From positions 1,550,001 to 1,614,000 of the forward strand of contig OZ244789.1 in NCBI GenBank assembly GCA_965219705.1: 64,000 nt of DNA, given 5' to 3'. Below the pieces are notes generated by a model that did no database searches, was not told the origin of the DNA, and worked only from the letters and a program-made list of their open reading frames with translations. How positions within the stretch are numbered: position 1 is the stretch's first letter; each line of letters starts with the position of its first letter. Below are positions 24,442 through 33,352 of the stretch, piece after piece. Origin of the DNA: JAJECS01 sp965219705. Lineage in GTDB: Bacteria > Chloroflexota > UBA11872. A program made the position numbers and the translations under genes.

Positions 24442-26901
24442 TCAGGCGCTGACAGGGGCTCGGGTCGAAATGTCGAGCTCGTCGCCGGCACGGTCCACGA
24501 TCACTTTCGAGCCGGTTGCGAAGGCGCCGCGCAGCAACTCCTCGGCCAACGGGTCCTCGATGAGGTTCTGGATCACGCGCCGCAGCGGGCGGGCCCCGAA
24601 GTCCGGGTCGTAGCCCTTCTCGGCCAGCAGCGACTTGGCGCCGGGCGTGACCTCCAACTCGAGCTCGTGCTCGGTCAGCTGCAATTGCACCCGGCCAAGC
24701 TCGAGGTCCACGATGGCCTCGACGTCGTTGCGCGTCAGCGCGTGGAAGACCACGGTGCCGTCGACGCGGTTGAGGAATTCCGGCCGAAACAGCTTCTTGA
24801 GTTCCGCCAGCACCTTGCTCCGCATGGACCTGTAGCGGGCCTCATCGGCCTGCTCGCCCTCGTCGGAGTGGAATCCGAGTGCGGCGCCGCGCCTGATGTG
24901 CTGCGCGCCCACGTTGGAGGTCATGATGATGATGGTGTTGCGAAAGTCCACCGTGCGGCCCTTGGCGTCGGTCAACCGCCCGTCGTCCATGAGCTGCAGC
25001 AGGATGTTGAACACCTCGGGGTGCGCCTTTTCGACTTCGTCGAGCAGGATCACCGCGTAGGATCGGCGGCGCACGGCCTCGGTGAGCTGGCCGCCCTCTT
25101 CGTAGCCCACGTAGCCCGGCGGCGCGCCCACGAGGCGCGAGACCGCGTGCCGCTCCATGTACTCCGACATGTCGATGCGGATCAGGGCGTCCTCGCTGCC
25201 GAACATGAACTCGGCCAGCGCGCGGGCCAGCAGCGTCTTGCCGACGCCGGTGGGACCGAGAAACATGAAGGCCCCAATCGGCCGTTGGGGGTCTTTGAGC
25301 CCGGCGCGCGCGCGCCGCACCGCGCTGGCAACGGCGTGGATCGGCTCCTGCTGACTGACGATGCGGTGCGCGAGCACGTCCTCCATGTGCAGCAGCCGCT
25401 CGGATTCCTCTTGGCGGATGCGCGTGACCGGAATCCCGGTCCACATGGCGACGACCTGGCCCACCTCGTCCTCGCCGACGTTGGGCGGTCCCTCGCCCTG
25501 CTCGGACGACCAGGAGGCGCGCGCCTCGTTCAACTCAAGCCGCAGCTGCTGCTCGTGTTGCCGCAGCTCGTTGGCGTCCTCGAAGCGCTGCTCGGTGATC
25601 GTGCGCGCCTTGTCGCCGGCGATCTGCTCGAGCTTCGTTTCCAACTCGCGAATGGCGCGCGGGGGCATGCCGTGGCGAATCTTCACCTTCGCCGCCGCTT
25701 CGTCCATCACGTCGATCGCCTTGTCGGGAAGGAATCGATCCGTCACGTAGCGCCCGGCCAGCTCGGCGGCGGCCTTGACCGCGTCGTCCGTGATCCGCAC
25801 CCGGTGGTGTTCCTCGTAGCGCGGGCGCACGCCGGTCAGGATCGCGATGGTCTCGTCGATCGACGGCTCGCGCACCGTGACCGGCTGGAAGCGGCGCTCG
25901 AGCGCCGAGTCGCGCTCGACGTACTTGCGGTACTCGTCCAGCGTGGTGGCGCCGATGACCTGCAGCTCGCCGCGGGCCAGCGACGGCTTGAGGATATTGG
26001 CGGCGTCCACCGCGCCTTCGGCCGCGCCCGCCCCGACCACGGTGTGCAACTCGTCGATGAACAGGGCGCAGTCGCTGGCCGCCTTGAGCTCGTCAATGAC
26101 CTTCTTGAGCCGCTCCTCGAACTCGCCGCGGTACTTGGTGCCGGCCACCAGCGCACCCATGTCCAGCGTCAGCAGCCGCCGGCCGCGGAGTGACTCGGGC
26201 ACGTCGCCCGACACAATCCGCTGCGCCAAACCCTCCACGATGGCTGTCTTGCCAACGCCGGGGTCCCCGATCAGCGCCGGATTGTTCTTGGTTCGTCGGC
26301 TCAAAATCTGGATCACGCGCTCGACTTCGTCGTGCCGCCCGATCACCGGGTCCAGCTTGCCGGCGCGGGCCGCCGCCGTGAGATCGATGCCCATCTGATC
26401 CGCCACGGGCGTCTTGGAGGTGCGCTTCTGGCCCTCCCCGCGGCCGCGCTCGGTCGGGTTTTGGCTCACCAACTGCACGACCTGCGCCCGCACCTTCTCG
26501 AGGTTCACGCCCAGGCTCTCGAGCACGCCGGCGGCGATGCCCTCGCCCTCGCGCACCAGCCCCAGCAGCAGGTGCTCGGTGCCGATGTAGTTGTGGCCCA
26601 GCCGGCGCGCTTCCTCGATGGAGAGCTCGATGACCCGCTTGGCGCGGGGCGTCAGGCTGATATCGCCGACCACCATGCGCTCGCCGCGGCCGATGATGAA
26701 CTCCACCGCGTTGCGCACCTTGTTCAGCTCGACACCCAGGTTAGTGAGCACCTGCGCGGCGATGCCCTCGCCCTCGCGCACCAGCCCCAGCAGCAGGTGC
26801 TCGGTGCCGATGTAGTTGTGGTTGAACCGCGTGGCCTCGTCTTGGGCGAAGACCAAGACCTTTTTCGCGCGCTCGGTGAACTTATTCAGGCGGTCGTTCA
26901 C
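24442..26901 (-). CDS. clpC: ATP-dependent Clp protease ATP-binding subunit ClpC
   Basis: An 819-residue Hsp100 unfoldase that feeds proteins to ClpP. Two Clp_N repeats (residues 1-145, each with HNYIGTEHLLLGL) come first. NBD1 has Walker A GDPGVGKTAIVEGLA. A UVR-type coiled middle region (EQRFEDANELRQHEQQL) marks ClpC rather than ClpB. NBD2 has GPTGVGKTLLARALAEFMFG and arginine finger regions. The GTG start at 26901 is preceded by GGGAG with a 7-nt spacer. No mcsA, mcsB or ctsR genes are adjacent. Only 27 bp separate it from the S1-domain gene, so they are likely one transcript. Confidence 0.95.
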   Translation of the reverse strand: MNDRLNKFTERAKKVLVFAQDEATRFNHNYIGTEHLLLGLVREGEGIAAQVLTNLGVELNKVRNAVEFIIGRGERMVVGDISLTPRAKRVIELSIEEARRLGHNYIGTEHLLLGLVREGEGIAAGVLESLGVNLEKVRAQVVQLVSQNPTERGRGEGQKRTSKTPVADQMGIDLTAAARAGKLDPVIGRHDEVERVIQILSRRTKNNPALIGDPGVGKTAIVEGLAQRIVSGDVPESLRGRRLLTLDMGALVAGTKYRGEFEERLKKVIDELKAASDCALFIDELHTVVGAGAAEGAVDAANILKPSLARGELQVIGATTLDEYRKYVERDSALERRFQPVTVREPSIDETIAILTGVRPRYEEHHRVRITDDAVKAAAELAGRYVTDRFLPDKAIDVMDEAAAKVKIRHGMPPRAIRELETKLEQIAGDKARTITEQRFEDANELRQHEQQLRLELNEARASWSSEQGEGPPNVGEDEVGQVVAMWTGIPVTRIRQEESERLLHMEDVLAHRIVSQQEPIHAVASAVRRARAGLKDPQRPIGAFMFLGPTGVGKTLLARALAEFMFGSEDALIRIDMSEYMERHAVSRLVGAPPGYVGYEEGGQLTEAVRRRSYAVILLDEVEKAHPEVFNILLQLMDDGRLTDAKGRTVDFRNTIIIMTSNVGAQHIRRGAALGFHSDEGEQADEARYRSMRSKVLAELKKLFRPEFLNRVDGTVVFHALTRNDVEAIVDLELGRVQLQLTEHELELEVTPGAKSLLAEKGYDPDFGARPLRRVIQNLIEDPLAEELLRGAFATGSKVIVDRAGDELDISTRAPVSA

Positions 26902-26928
26902 CCGTGATCTCCCGCAGCGGCCCCGGTG

Positions 26929-28119
26929 TCAGCCGTGGGCGGTGTCCAAGCTCCCCATTGTCGCACTATCGCCGACCTCGGTGGGTAACGGCGACAACCG
27001 AATCCGCCGCCGCCCGGCGTCGATGCTCAGGATTTGGAAGTTGCCGAAGTCGCCTTCGCGCATCGAGTCCAGCGCCGCGTCCCCCAGATCGGAGGCGTGG
27101 GCCAGCCCCTCGATGCCATCCGTCAGGCGCACGAAGGCTCCAAACGGCGCCAGCTTGGTCACCTCGCCCTCGACGATCTCGTTCACCCCGTACTTGGACT
27201 CCAGCGACTGCCACGGGTCCTTGGTCGCGCGGCGCAGGCTGAGGGCGATCTTCTTGTCCTCGCGGTCCAGCGAGAGCACGTAGACATCGATCTCCTGGCC
27301 CGGCTTCAGAATCTCCTCGGGGCTTTCCACCCGGCTCCACGACAGCTCGGAAATGTGGGCCAAGCCGTCCGCGCCGCCCAGGTCGACGAAGGCGCCAAAG
27401 CTGCAAATGTTGCTCACGATGCCCTGCCGCACCTGGCCGACCTGAAGCTCGTCCAGCAGCACCTCGCGGCGGCGCGAGCGGACCTCGCGCTCGGCCACGC
27501 GCTCGGACAGGATGAGGCGATTGCGCCGGCGGTCGAGCTCGATGATCTTGACGTTGATCTGGCGGCCCACCAGCTCCGCCAGCCGCGCCGCCAGCTCGTC
27601 CTCCGTCTCGTCGCTGGCGCCGCGCCGCAGGCTCGTGAGCTGTGACAGCGGCACGAAGCCGCGCGGCCCCACGTCCACGAGCACGCCGCCCTTGTTGTAT
27701 TCGAGAATTGTGGCGTCGATGATCGTGCCGTTTTCGAACAGCTCCTCGGTCGCCCGCCACACCTTTTCCTGCTCGGCGCGGCGGAACGACAGCATGGCTC
27801 GGCCGTCGCCTTCCGGCTGCACCACGTACACCAGCACGGTCTCGCCAAGCGAATGGACCGGGCGCGGCTCCTCGAGCCGGGTGTCCCACTGCTCGCGCTC
27901 CGGCACGAAACCTTCGGCCTTGAGCCCGATGTCCACCAGAATCTCGTCGGGCTCGATGCCCACCACCACGCCTTCGAGCACGTCGCCGCGGCCGATGCTC
28001 GGCATCTGCGCGCTTGCGTCCTCCAGCAGGGCTTCCATCGACTCGAGCGCTGGCATCTCGTCCAGCGGCATGGTCTCCGCGACGGCGCCCGCGGCCGGCG
28101 CGTCGTCGGTTGTGGTCAA
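26929..28119 (-). CDS. S1 RNA-binding domain protein (ribosomal protein S1-like)
   Basis: A 396-residue protein with four S1 OB-fold repeats, at about residues 43-115, 125-205, 215-290 and 300-375. Each contains the G-x-V/I...F-G/x-A-F-V-D/R-L pattern (for example IVSNICSFGAFVDLGGADGL and EGEVTKLAPFGAFVRLTDGI). An acidic N-terminal tail precedes them. Four repeats are fewer than the six of enterobacterial S1, as is usual in Gram-positive and Chloroflexota types. The TTG at 28119 is chosen as start because GAGG precedes it by 7 nt. It probably binds mRNA on the ribosome. It heads the clpC-radA-ispD run. Confidence 0.85.
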   Translation of the reverse strand: MTTTDDAPAAGAVAETMPLDEMPALESMEALLEDASAQMPSIGRGDVLEGVVVGIEPDEILVDIGLKAEGFVPEREQWDTRLEEPRPVHSLGETVLVYVVQPEGDGRAMLSFRRAEQEKVWRATEELFENGTIIDATILEYNKGGVLVDVGPRGFVPLSQLTSLRRGASDETEDELAARLAELVGRQINVKIIELDRRRNRLILSERVAEREVRSRRREVLLDELQVGQVRQGIVSNICSFGAFVDLGGADGLAHISELSWSRVESPEEILKPGQEIDVYVLSLDREDKKIALSLRRATKDPWQSLESKYGVNEIVEGEVTKLAPFGAFVRLTDGIEGLAHASDLGDAALDSMREGDFGNFQILSIDAGRRRIRLSPLPTEVGDSATMGSLDTAHG

Positions 28120-28249
28120 GGGCGCACCTCTACTGGTTCGATACCGAACAAATTTCGCAGTGGACCCGAGTATAGCAACGCCTCTCCCGGTTTCAGGTGA
28201 GCTTGCGGCTATCTCGACCGCGCGCGGCGATCCGCGCACACCGGTCCGC

Positions 28250-29017
28250 TCAGGGCATTTGGAATCCGCCGTCGTAGCTGATGTTCTGCCCGGTGATGTA
28301 CTCGGCTTCCTCCGACAGCAGGAACGCGGCGATCGTGGCCACGTCCTCGGGCTGCTCCGCGCGGCCCAGCGGAACCAGCTTGATCATTTCGGCAAACACC
28401 TCGCCGGGCTGCCGCCCCTGGCGTGCGCCCTTGCCACGGTCGATCTGCTCCCACATGTCGGTGTCCACGAGCCCGGGGCTGATGGCGTTGACGCGCACCT
28501 GATGCTCGCTCAGTTCCAGCGCCAGGTTGCGCGTCAGCCCGTGCAGTGCGGTCTTGCTGGTGCTGTAAGGCCCCAGCCACAGCGATGGCCGGCGGGACGA
28601 TGCCGAGGAAAGAATGACGATGCTTCCCCGCCCGCGCGGAGCCATCACCCGCCCCACGGCTTGGGTGAAGAAGAACGCGCCGTCGAGATTGACCGCCATC
28701 ACCCGCCGCCACTCCTCGGGGGGCACCTCCAGCAGCGGCCTCACCGTGATGATGCCGGCGTTCGCCACCGCGCCCGTCAGCCCGCCCAGGTCCGCGTCCA
28801 CCATGTTCACCCACGCTGAGACGGCCTCGGGGTCGGTGACGTCCAGGGCGTCGCCGCGCGCGCGCCCGCCGGCCTGCTCGATCTCCGCCGCCACCTCGGC
28901 CGCGCTGGCGCCGTTGATGTCCGAAACCGCAACCGCCCAGCCCTCGCGCGCCATCCGTAACGCGATCGCCCGGCCGATGCCGCGTCCGGCACCGGTGATG
29001 GCAAGTGCCCCCGCCAT
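28250..29017 (-). CDS. short-chain dehydrogenase/reductase
   Basis: A 255-residue classical SDR. ITGAGRGIGRAIALRMA is the TGxxxGIG cofactor loop, with an Asp (VSDINGAS) after strand 2 that favours NAD over NADP. NAGI, the catalytic Ser in ILSSASS, and YSTSK (YxxxK, about residues 150-154) are all present. The C-terminal NISYDGGFQMP is standard. The specific substrate is not decidable; sugar acids, sugar alcohols and 3-oxoacyl substrates are all possible. It lies 130 bp upstream of the S1 gene and probably has its own transcription unit. Confidence 0.88.
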   Translation of the reverse strand: MAGALAITGAGRGIGRAIALRMAREGWAVAVSDINGASAAEVAAEIEQAGGRARGDALDVTDPEAVSAWVNMVDADLGGLTGAVANAGIITVRPLLEVPPEEWRRVMAVNLDGAFFFTQAVGRVMAPRGRGSIVILSSASSRRPSLWLGPYSTSKTALHGLTRNLALELSEHQVRVNAISPGLVDTDMWEQIDRGKGARQGRQPGEVFAEMIKLVPLGRAEQPEDVATIAAFLLSEEAEYITGQNISYDGGFQMP

Positions 29018-29181
29018 GTGTCCCCCCTGCGTGTAGACCTTGGGTCCCGGCTCGGCGCCGCCCGCGCTCTGAGACCTACGCTAACCCTCGGCGCGGCGCC
29101 TTCGGTTTGCCATCCTACGCGCCGCGCTGAATTGCGGCAGGAGGGCGGGCAGGTCCGCGAGCGTCGCGCGGCCGTCAGGTC

Positions 29182-29703
29182 TTAGGCAGACCCCGGCACG
29201 ACAAACGTCACCCGTGGAAGCAAACGCTCGTCGAACTCCGCAAGCCGCTCCGGCCCCAACTTTTCCAGCGCCGCCAGCGCACGGGCCGCGTCCCTCCGCA
29301 GCGCCGTCACGTCCACTCCCAGGCACACCGGCTCGAACGGCTCAAGGCGCGCCAGGCCGTAGCGCAGCAGGTTGCAGGCGCCGCGATGGTTCCCGCGCGA
29401 GAGGTGATAGCACCCGACGCCGACTTGCAGGACGCCGCGATAAAGATCGCGCACGGGTCCGGCTTCGGCCCTCCAGGCGTCTTCCAGCACCTCGTGCTGG
29501 GCGTAGAACTCTCGTTGATTGAACAGCTCCGCCCCGCGCCGCAGCGCCGCGTCCGGCGGACCTTCGCAGCCGCAGGGCACGGAGGCCTCGCCGCACACGC
29601 CGCTCTCCCCTGGCCTCGCGCCGGTGTGGCCCGGGCCGCGCGCCGGTCGGTTGGCCCCGGCTTGCCGGGCCAGCGCCGCAAACTCGGCCCGCAGGTCACT
29701 CAC
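29182..29703 (-). CDS. DUF309 family protein
   Basis: A 173-residue helical protein. The DUF309 core is at about residues 60-120: RRGAELFNQREFYAQHEVLEDAWR, then the conserved LYRGVLQVGVGCYHLSRGNHRGA. The GTG at 29703 has GGAG with a 6-nt spacer and is taken as start. The N-terminal 50 residues are low-complexity and contain a CGEASVPCGCEG cluster of three cysteines that could bind a metal. The family is of unknown function and common in Cyanobacteria, Firmicutes and Chloroflexota. Confidence 0.78.
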   Translation of the reverse strand: MSDLRAEFAALARQAGANRPARGPGHTGARPGESGVCGEASVPCGCEGPPDAALRRGAELFNQREFYAQHEVLEDAWRAEAGPVRDLYRGVLQVGVGCYHLSRGNHRGACNLLRYGLARLEPFEPVCLGVDVTALRRDAARALAALEKLGPERLAEFDERLLPRVTFVVPGSA

Positions 29704-29750
29704 GCGTCGCTCCGCACATGGCACTCCCCGTCCTCCTCCGCGCCACTGGC

Positions 29751-29801
29751 TGTGTAAACCATGTCCCCGAACGGGCGTAAACCCGGTCTCCGGTCTGCCC
29801 A
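29751..29801. mobile_element. relic resembling an IS end (copy B)
   Basis: 51 bp beginning TGTGTAAACCATGTCCCCGA, related to 22202-22252 as described there, with TCCGGTCTG near the end. It lies in the 117-bp gap between the DUF309 and tag genes with no transposase nearby. It is probably what remains of an excised or decayed element. Confidence 0.4.
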
Positions 29802-29820
29802 ATGGGCGAGGGTGAGGGTG

Positions 29821-30438
29821 TCAGCCGGCGTCCACGGCCTTGTAGCAGTAAGGATGGTGCGGCGTCGGAATCAGCCCGGTCGCTTCCAGGAATCCGCGCG
29901 CCACGCCCGGCCCCATGAACGCGAAGGTCTGCTTGAGGACCTTGATCTTCGCCTCGGCGTCGTCCGGCAGCTGCCGCAGAAACGCCCCCAGGTCGCCATG
30001 CTCCGCCTGGAGCTCGAGCACCGTGCGTGCGTTGGCAATGGCCGCATCGATCTTCTTCGCGCTGCGGACCACGTTCGGGTCGTCCATCAGGCGCGTCACC
30101 TCGGTCGGTCCATAGCCGGCGACGGCGTCGATGTCGAACGCGTCGTACGCCCGACGTAGTCCCTTGCGCTTATTCCAGATGAGCGTCCAGCTCAGTCCCG
30201 CGTGAAAGATCTCGAGCATCATGCGCTCGAAGTACTCGCGGTCGTCAGCCGGCGGCTCGCCCCAGACGTCATCGTGGTAGGTCGTCAAGTCGGGGTTGCG
30301 TTGGGCCCACTCGCAGCGCAGTGACTGTCCCGCCGCGCGGCGCAACCCCGCGTCGGCCATGTCCTCGGGGGTCACGGGCTTGCGCAGCTTCACGCGGCGC
30401 GGCGGCACGACCGAATCCGACTGGCGTCGGGATGCCAT
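29821..30438 (-). CDS. tag: DNA-3-methyladenine glycosylase I
   Basis: A 205-residue base-excision repair enzyme that removes N3-methyladenine. RCEWAQRNPDLTTYHDDVWGEP corresponds to the conserved opening with the first zinc-ligand Cys and the YHDxEWG motif. FHAGLSWTLIWNKRKGLRRA is the helix-hairpin-helix region, and FAFMGPGVARGFLEATGLI is followed by HHPYC near the C-terminus with the remaining ligands. The N-terminal 40 residues are an extra basic extension. It is upstream of DUF309 and 64 bp from tyrS on the same strand. Confidence 0.93.
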   Translation of the reverse strand: MASRRQSDSVVPPRRVKLRKPVTPEDMADAGLRRAAGQSLRCEWAQRNPDLTTYHDDVWGEPPADDREYFERMMLEIFHAGLSWTLIWNKRKGLRRAYDAFDIDAVAGYGPTEVTRLMDDPNVVRSAKKIDAAIANARTVLELQAEHGDLGAFLRQLPDDAEAKIKVLKQTFAFMGPGVARGFLEATGLIPTPHHPYCYKAVDAG

Positions 30439-30502
30439 ACAGCCTCCTCGGCGGACATGTCTTCTGACTCCGAGGGTAACGACCCCCGACGCCCCCGGCT
30501 AC

Positions 30503-31741
30503 CTACCGCGCGGCGCGGACCCGGTGATAGCGCTTGCGTCCGGCGCGTAGGAGCAACCCTTCTTCCGGGACGTGCGACCGGTCCACGACGGCCTCCGGGT
30601 CCACGGCGCGCGTGTCGCCAACGTACGCGCCGCCTTGGGCGACGAGCCGACGTGCTGCGCCCCGCGACGCCGCAAGACCGGTGCGCACGAGCAGCTCGAC
30701 GAGCGGGATCCCTGCCTCCAGCTCAGCCGCGGGCACCATGCTCGCCGGAACGGCTCCGGCATCGCCCTCCGCGGCCGCGAAGAGCGCCCGGGCCGTTTCG
30801 CCTGCGGTGTCGGCTGCCTCGCTGCCGTGCACGGTCGCCGTCACGTTGTGCGCCAGCGCCTGTTTGGCGCGCCGGATATCCGGTCCGCGCAGGTCGCTCA
30901 GCTCGGCCACCTCCGGCGTCGGCAACGTCGTCAGCATGCCGAGCGCCTGCGGCACGAGCGCGTCGGCCAGGTTGATCCAGTATTGGTAGAAGTCGAAGGG
31001 TGGCATGCGATCGGCAGCCAACCACACGGCGCCGGCGGCGGTCTTTCCCATCTTGGCGCCGTCCGCCGTCGTCAGCAGCGGGGCAACCAGCCCGAAGGCT
31101 TGCGTGCGTTCCACGCGGCGAATGAGGTCGACGCCGGCCAGGATGTTGGCCCACTGGTCGCTGCCGGCGATCTGCAGCGTGCAGCCGTACGTCCGCTTGA
31201 GGTGCAGGAAGTCATACGCCTGCAGCAAGCGGTAGTTGATCTCGATGAAGTTCAGATTCTCGCCGGCGTCCAGCCGCTTGCGGTAGGTGTCGGTCGCGAG
31301 GATCTCGTTCATGCTGAAGTAGCGGCCGATGTCGCGCAGGAACCCCAAGTAGCCCAACTCCGCCAGCCAGTCGGCGTTGTTGAGGATGATTCCGCCGTCG
31401 GGACCGAGATCGACGAACCGCTCGAGCTGAGTGCGAATCGCGGCGACGTTTGCCGACACCTCCTGCTCCGTGAGCAACGCACGCGTGTCCAGGCGGTCCG
31501 ATGGGTCGCCGATGAGCCCCGTGCCGCCGCCCGCGATGAGGATCGGCCGGTGGCCCGCTTGTTGCAGGTGGTGCGCCATCATCAGCGTCACCAAGTGGCC
31601 GGCGGTGAGGCTCGCCGCACTTGGATCGAATCCCACGTAGAAGGTGAGGGGCCGTTCCAAGGCGCGACGCAAAGCGGCGGCGTCGCTCGCAGCCGAGATC
31701 AGGCCGCGTTCGTCGAGGATGTCAAAGGCGTTGGCAGGCAT
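30503..31741 (-). CDS. tyrS: tyrosyl-tRNA synthetase
   Basis: A 412-residue class I synthetase. YVGFDPSAASLTAGHLV contains the HIGH equivalent (AGHL), QIAGSDQWANI binds tyrosine, and the KMSKS loop reads KMGKT. A C-terminal S4 RNA-binding domain (LVRTGLAASRGAARRLVAQGGAYV) completes the bacterial TyrRS layout. The ATG at 31741 is chosen because the N-terminal FDILDERGLI of the family starts immediately after it. No T-box structure was recognised in the 195-bp upstream gap. Confidence 0.94.
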   Translation of the reverse strand: MPANAFDILDERGLISAASDAAALRRALERPLTFYVGFDPSAASLTAGHLVTLMMAHHLQQAGHRPILIAGGGTGLIGDPSDRLDTRALLTEQEVSANVAAIRTQLERFVDLGPDGGIILNNADWLAELGYLGFLRDIGRYFSMNEILATDTYRKRLDAGENLNFIEINYRLLQAYDFLHLKRTYGCTLQIAGSDQWANILAGVDLIRRVERTQAFGLVAPLLTTADGAKMGKTAAGAVWLAADRMPPFDFYQYWINLADALVPQALGMLTTLPTPEVAELSDLRGPDIRRAKQALAHNVTATVHGSEAADTAGETARALFAAAEGDAGAVPASMVPAAELEAGIPLVELLVRTGLAASRGAARRLVAQGGAYVGDTRAVDPEAVVDRSHVPEEGLLLRAGRKRYHRVRAAR

Positions 31742-31936
31742 GGTGAGACTCGCAAAGGAAGGCGCCTCAAGCGGGCGCCGGGAGCGCCGAATGGCGTGTA
31801 CCACCGCGGTGGTCACGCGAAGCCGGCGGCGTATCGCTAGGCGACGACCGCCGGCCGCCTATATGCCCGGCGCATGCAGGGCTCCTGGGCGCTCCAACCA
31901 ACCATGGACGATGCTAGGCGGCGGTTGCCCGCGGCG

Positions 31937-33271
31937 TCAAAGGTGCTGTGCGCACTGCTCGCCCCAGACGTCCTCAGCGAGCGCCCGTACGGTTTCACTG
32001 CCCGCCTGCACCGCAGCCAGGCGGGCGTTTTCCATCCGTTCGAGCGCCGACTGCGGGTTCGCGGCCCCGTCGGGACCCATCAGCGAGCTCCAGGCGCTCG
32101 CCTCGGCAACCACGGCCCGAATCTCGGCTTCCAGACAGTCGGTGTCCGACGGGACGTATTGCTCGTCATGGAAGTCGGCAAGATGCTGAAGCTCGTGCGC
32201 CAGGACCGCTGCCACGGCTTCGCGGCGCTCGGCCAGGAGTTCCCGGCTGACGGCGATGCTGGATGGGGGTGTGAAGGAGGCGAAAACTTGATTCGAGAGC
32301 GACCGAAACCGGATCGGGGCCGAGATCGCGGCGGCGGCCTCGAGTCCGGGCGTGGCGGACGGGACGCTCTCCAACAATCGCAGCGCCTCGGCGAGCACGT
32401 CGTCGACGACGTTGTACACGCGTTCGGTCGCGCTGGCGGGTAGGGCGTCCACAAACACGGGCGCACTGTCCTGCACGTCCAGCATGCGGGTGTCGTCATG
32501 GGCGTGCGGCGTGGCGACCGGCGAGTCGCCGAGGAGCAAGTCCTTGTAGTGGTCACCGCTGTTCACCAGCACCACGGTGCCCACGGGCGGTCCCCCCTCC
32601 ACCTGTTCCACCCAGTGCTGCAAAGCCGTGCGCTGGAAGCGCTGCACCACAAACGGGCCGAAGGCCTCTGGGTGCGACATGGGCAGGCCGTGGAGCTCGA
32701 TGCTGGCAGGCACGCTGTCGGGCTCGATGGGATTGGCGAGGAAGGCCTGGGTGATCGCCGGATCGGTCATCCAGCCCATCCGTGCGGCTTGCGCCGCGGC
32801 AAAGGTCTCGGACTCGTCGAGTTCGCTGCGCGGAATCGAGCGCGCATGGAGTGCGTCGTCGTGCCCGGCCTCGCGCAAGAGCTCGTAGATGTTCGCCAGC
32901 TGGACCTTGTCCTCGGCCGGCGACCATTGCATAAGGGCGCGTTGGGTGAGCTGATAGATGAACCCGCCCGGGCCGATCCAGGGGCGAGAGGAGGGATATC
33001 CCATCACGTCGAGCCCGCCGTAACGCTTGAAGGCGTCGAAGAACCGCGGCCCGTCGGCAAAGTTGCGCACCCCGAAGCCCGTGCCGTCCTCGCCCAGTCC
33101 CGGATAGAACCATCCTGACGGCACGGCAATCGCCACCGGCAGCGCGGCTGCGTCGTCGTCGGGCTCTTGCGCAGCGGCGGTGCCCGATGCCGCCAGCGCG
33201 GCGATGAGGGCGAAGCCAAGCGCGGCCGCCCGCACCCGCCGCAGCCAGCCGCGTTCCGAATGCGCGGTCAT
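31937..33271 (-). CDS. secreted zinc-metalloprotease-like protein with Chloroflexota surface repeat domain
   Basis: A 444-residue exported protein. A signal peptide (AAALGFALIAALAASGTAAAQ) is followed by a domain of the GyP type: FFDAFKRYGGLDVMGYPSSR, GFIYQLTQRALMQW, then a second, diverged copy further on (AFGPFVVQRFQRTALQHW). Such repeats are common in Chloroflexota secreted proteins. The C-terminal third has AAVLAHELQHLADFHDE, a HExxH zinc motif, with a further Glu-rich helix (CLEAEIRAVVAEASAW). It is probably a peptidase of the external face, substrate unknown. It is divergent from selD, with 81 bp between starts. Confidence 0.72.
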   Translation of the reverse strand: MTAHSERGWLRRVRAAALGFALIAALAASGTAAAQEPDDDAAALPVAIAVPSGWFYPGLGEDGTGFGVRNFADGPRFFDAFKRYGGLDVMGYPSSRPWIGPGGFIYQLTQRALMQWSPAEDKVQLANIYELLREAGHDDALHARSIPRSELDESETFAAAQAARMGWMTDPAITQAFLANPIEPDSVPASIELHGLPMSHPEAFGPFVVQRFQRTALQHWVEQVEGGPPVGTVVLVNSGDHYKDLLLGDSPVATPHAHDDTRMLDVQDSAPVFVDALPASATERVYNVVDDVLAEALRLLESVPSATPGLEAAAAISAPIRFRSLSNQVFASFTPPSSIAVSRELLAERREAVAAVLAHELQHLADFHDEQYVPSDTDCLEAEIRAVVAEASAWSSLMGPDGAANPQSALERMENARLAAVQAGSETVRALAEDVWGEQCAQHL

Positions 33272-33352
33272 TTGTTCCGGCACGGACTGCATCCCTTGGA
33301 GTCCCTGGGCGCACGGGCGGGCGGCGCCGCTCGCGTACTGTAGATTGCCAGA

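Noticed and set aside
24409..26193. 594-residue plus-strand frame opposite clpC
   Set aside because: Long antisense frame produced by high GC and third-position bias; His/Arg-rich with no motif.
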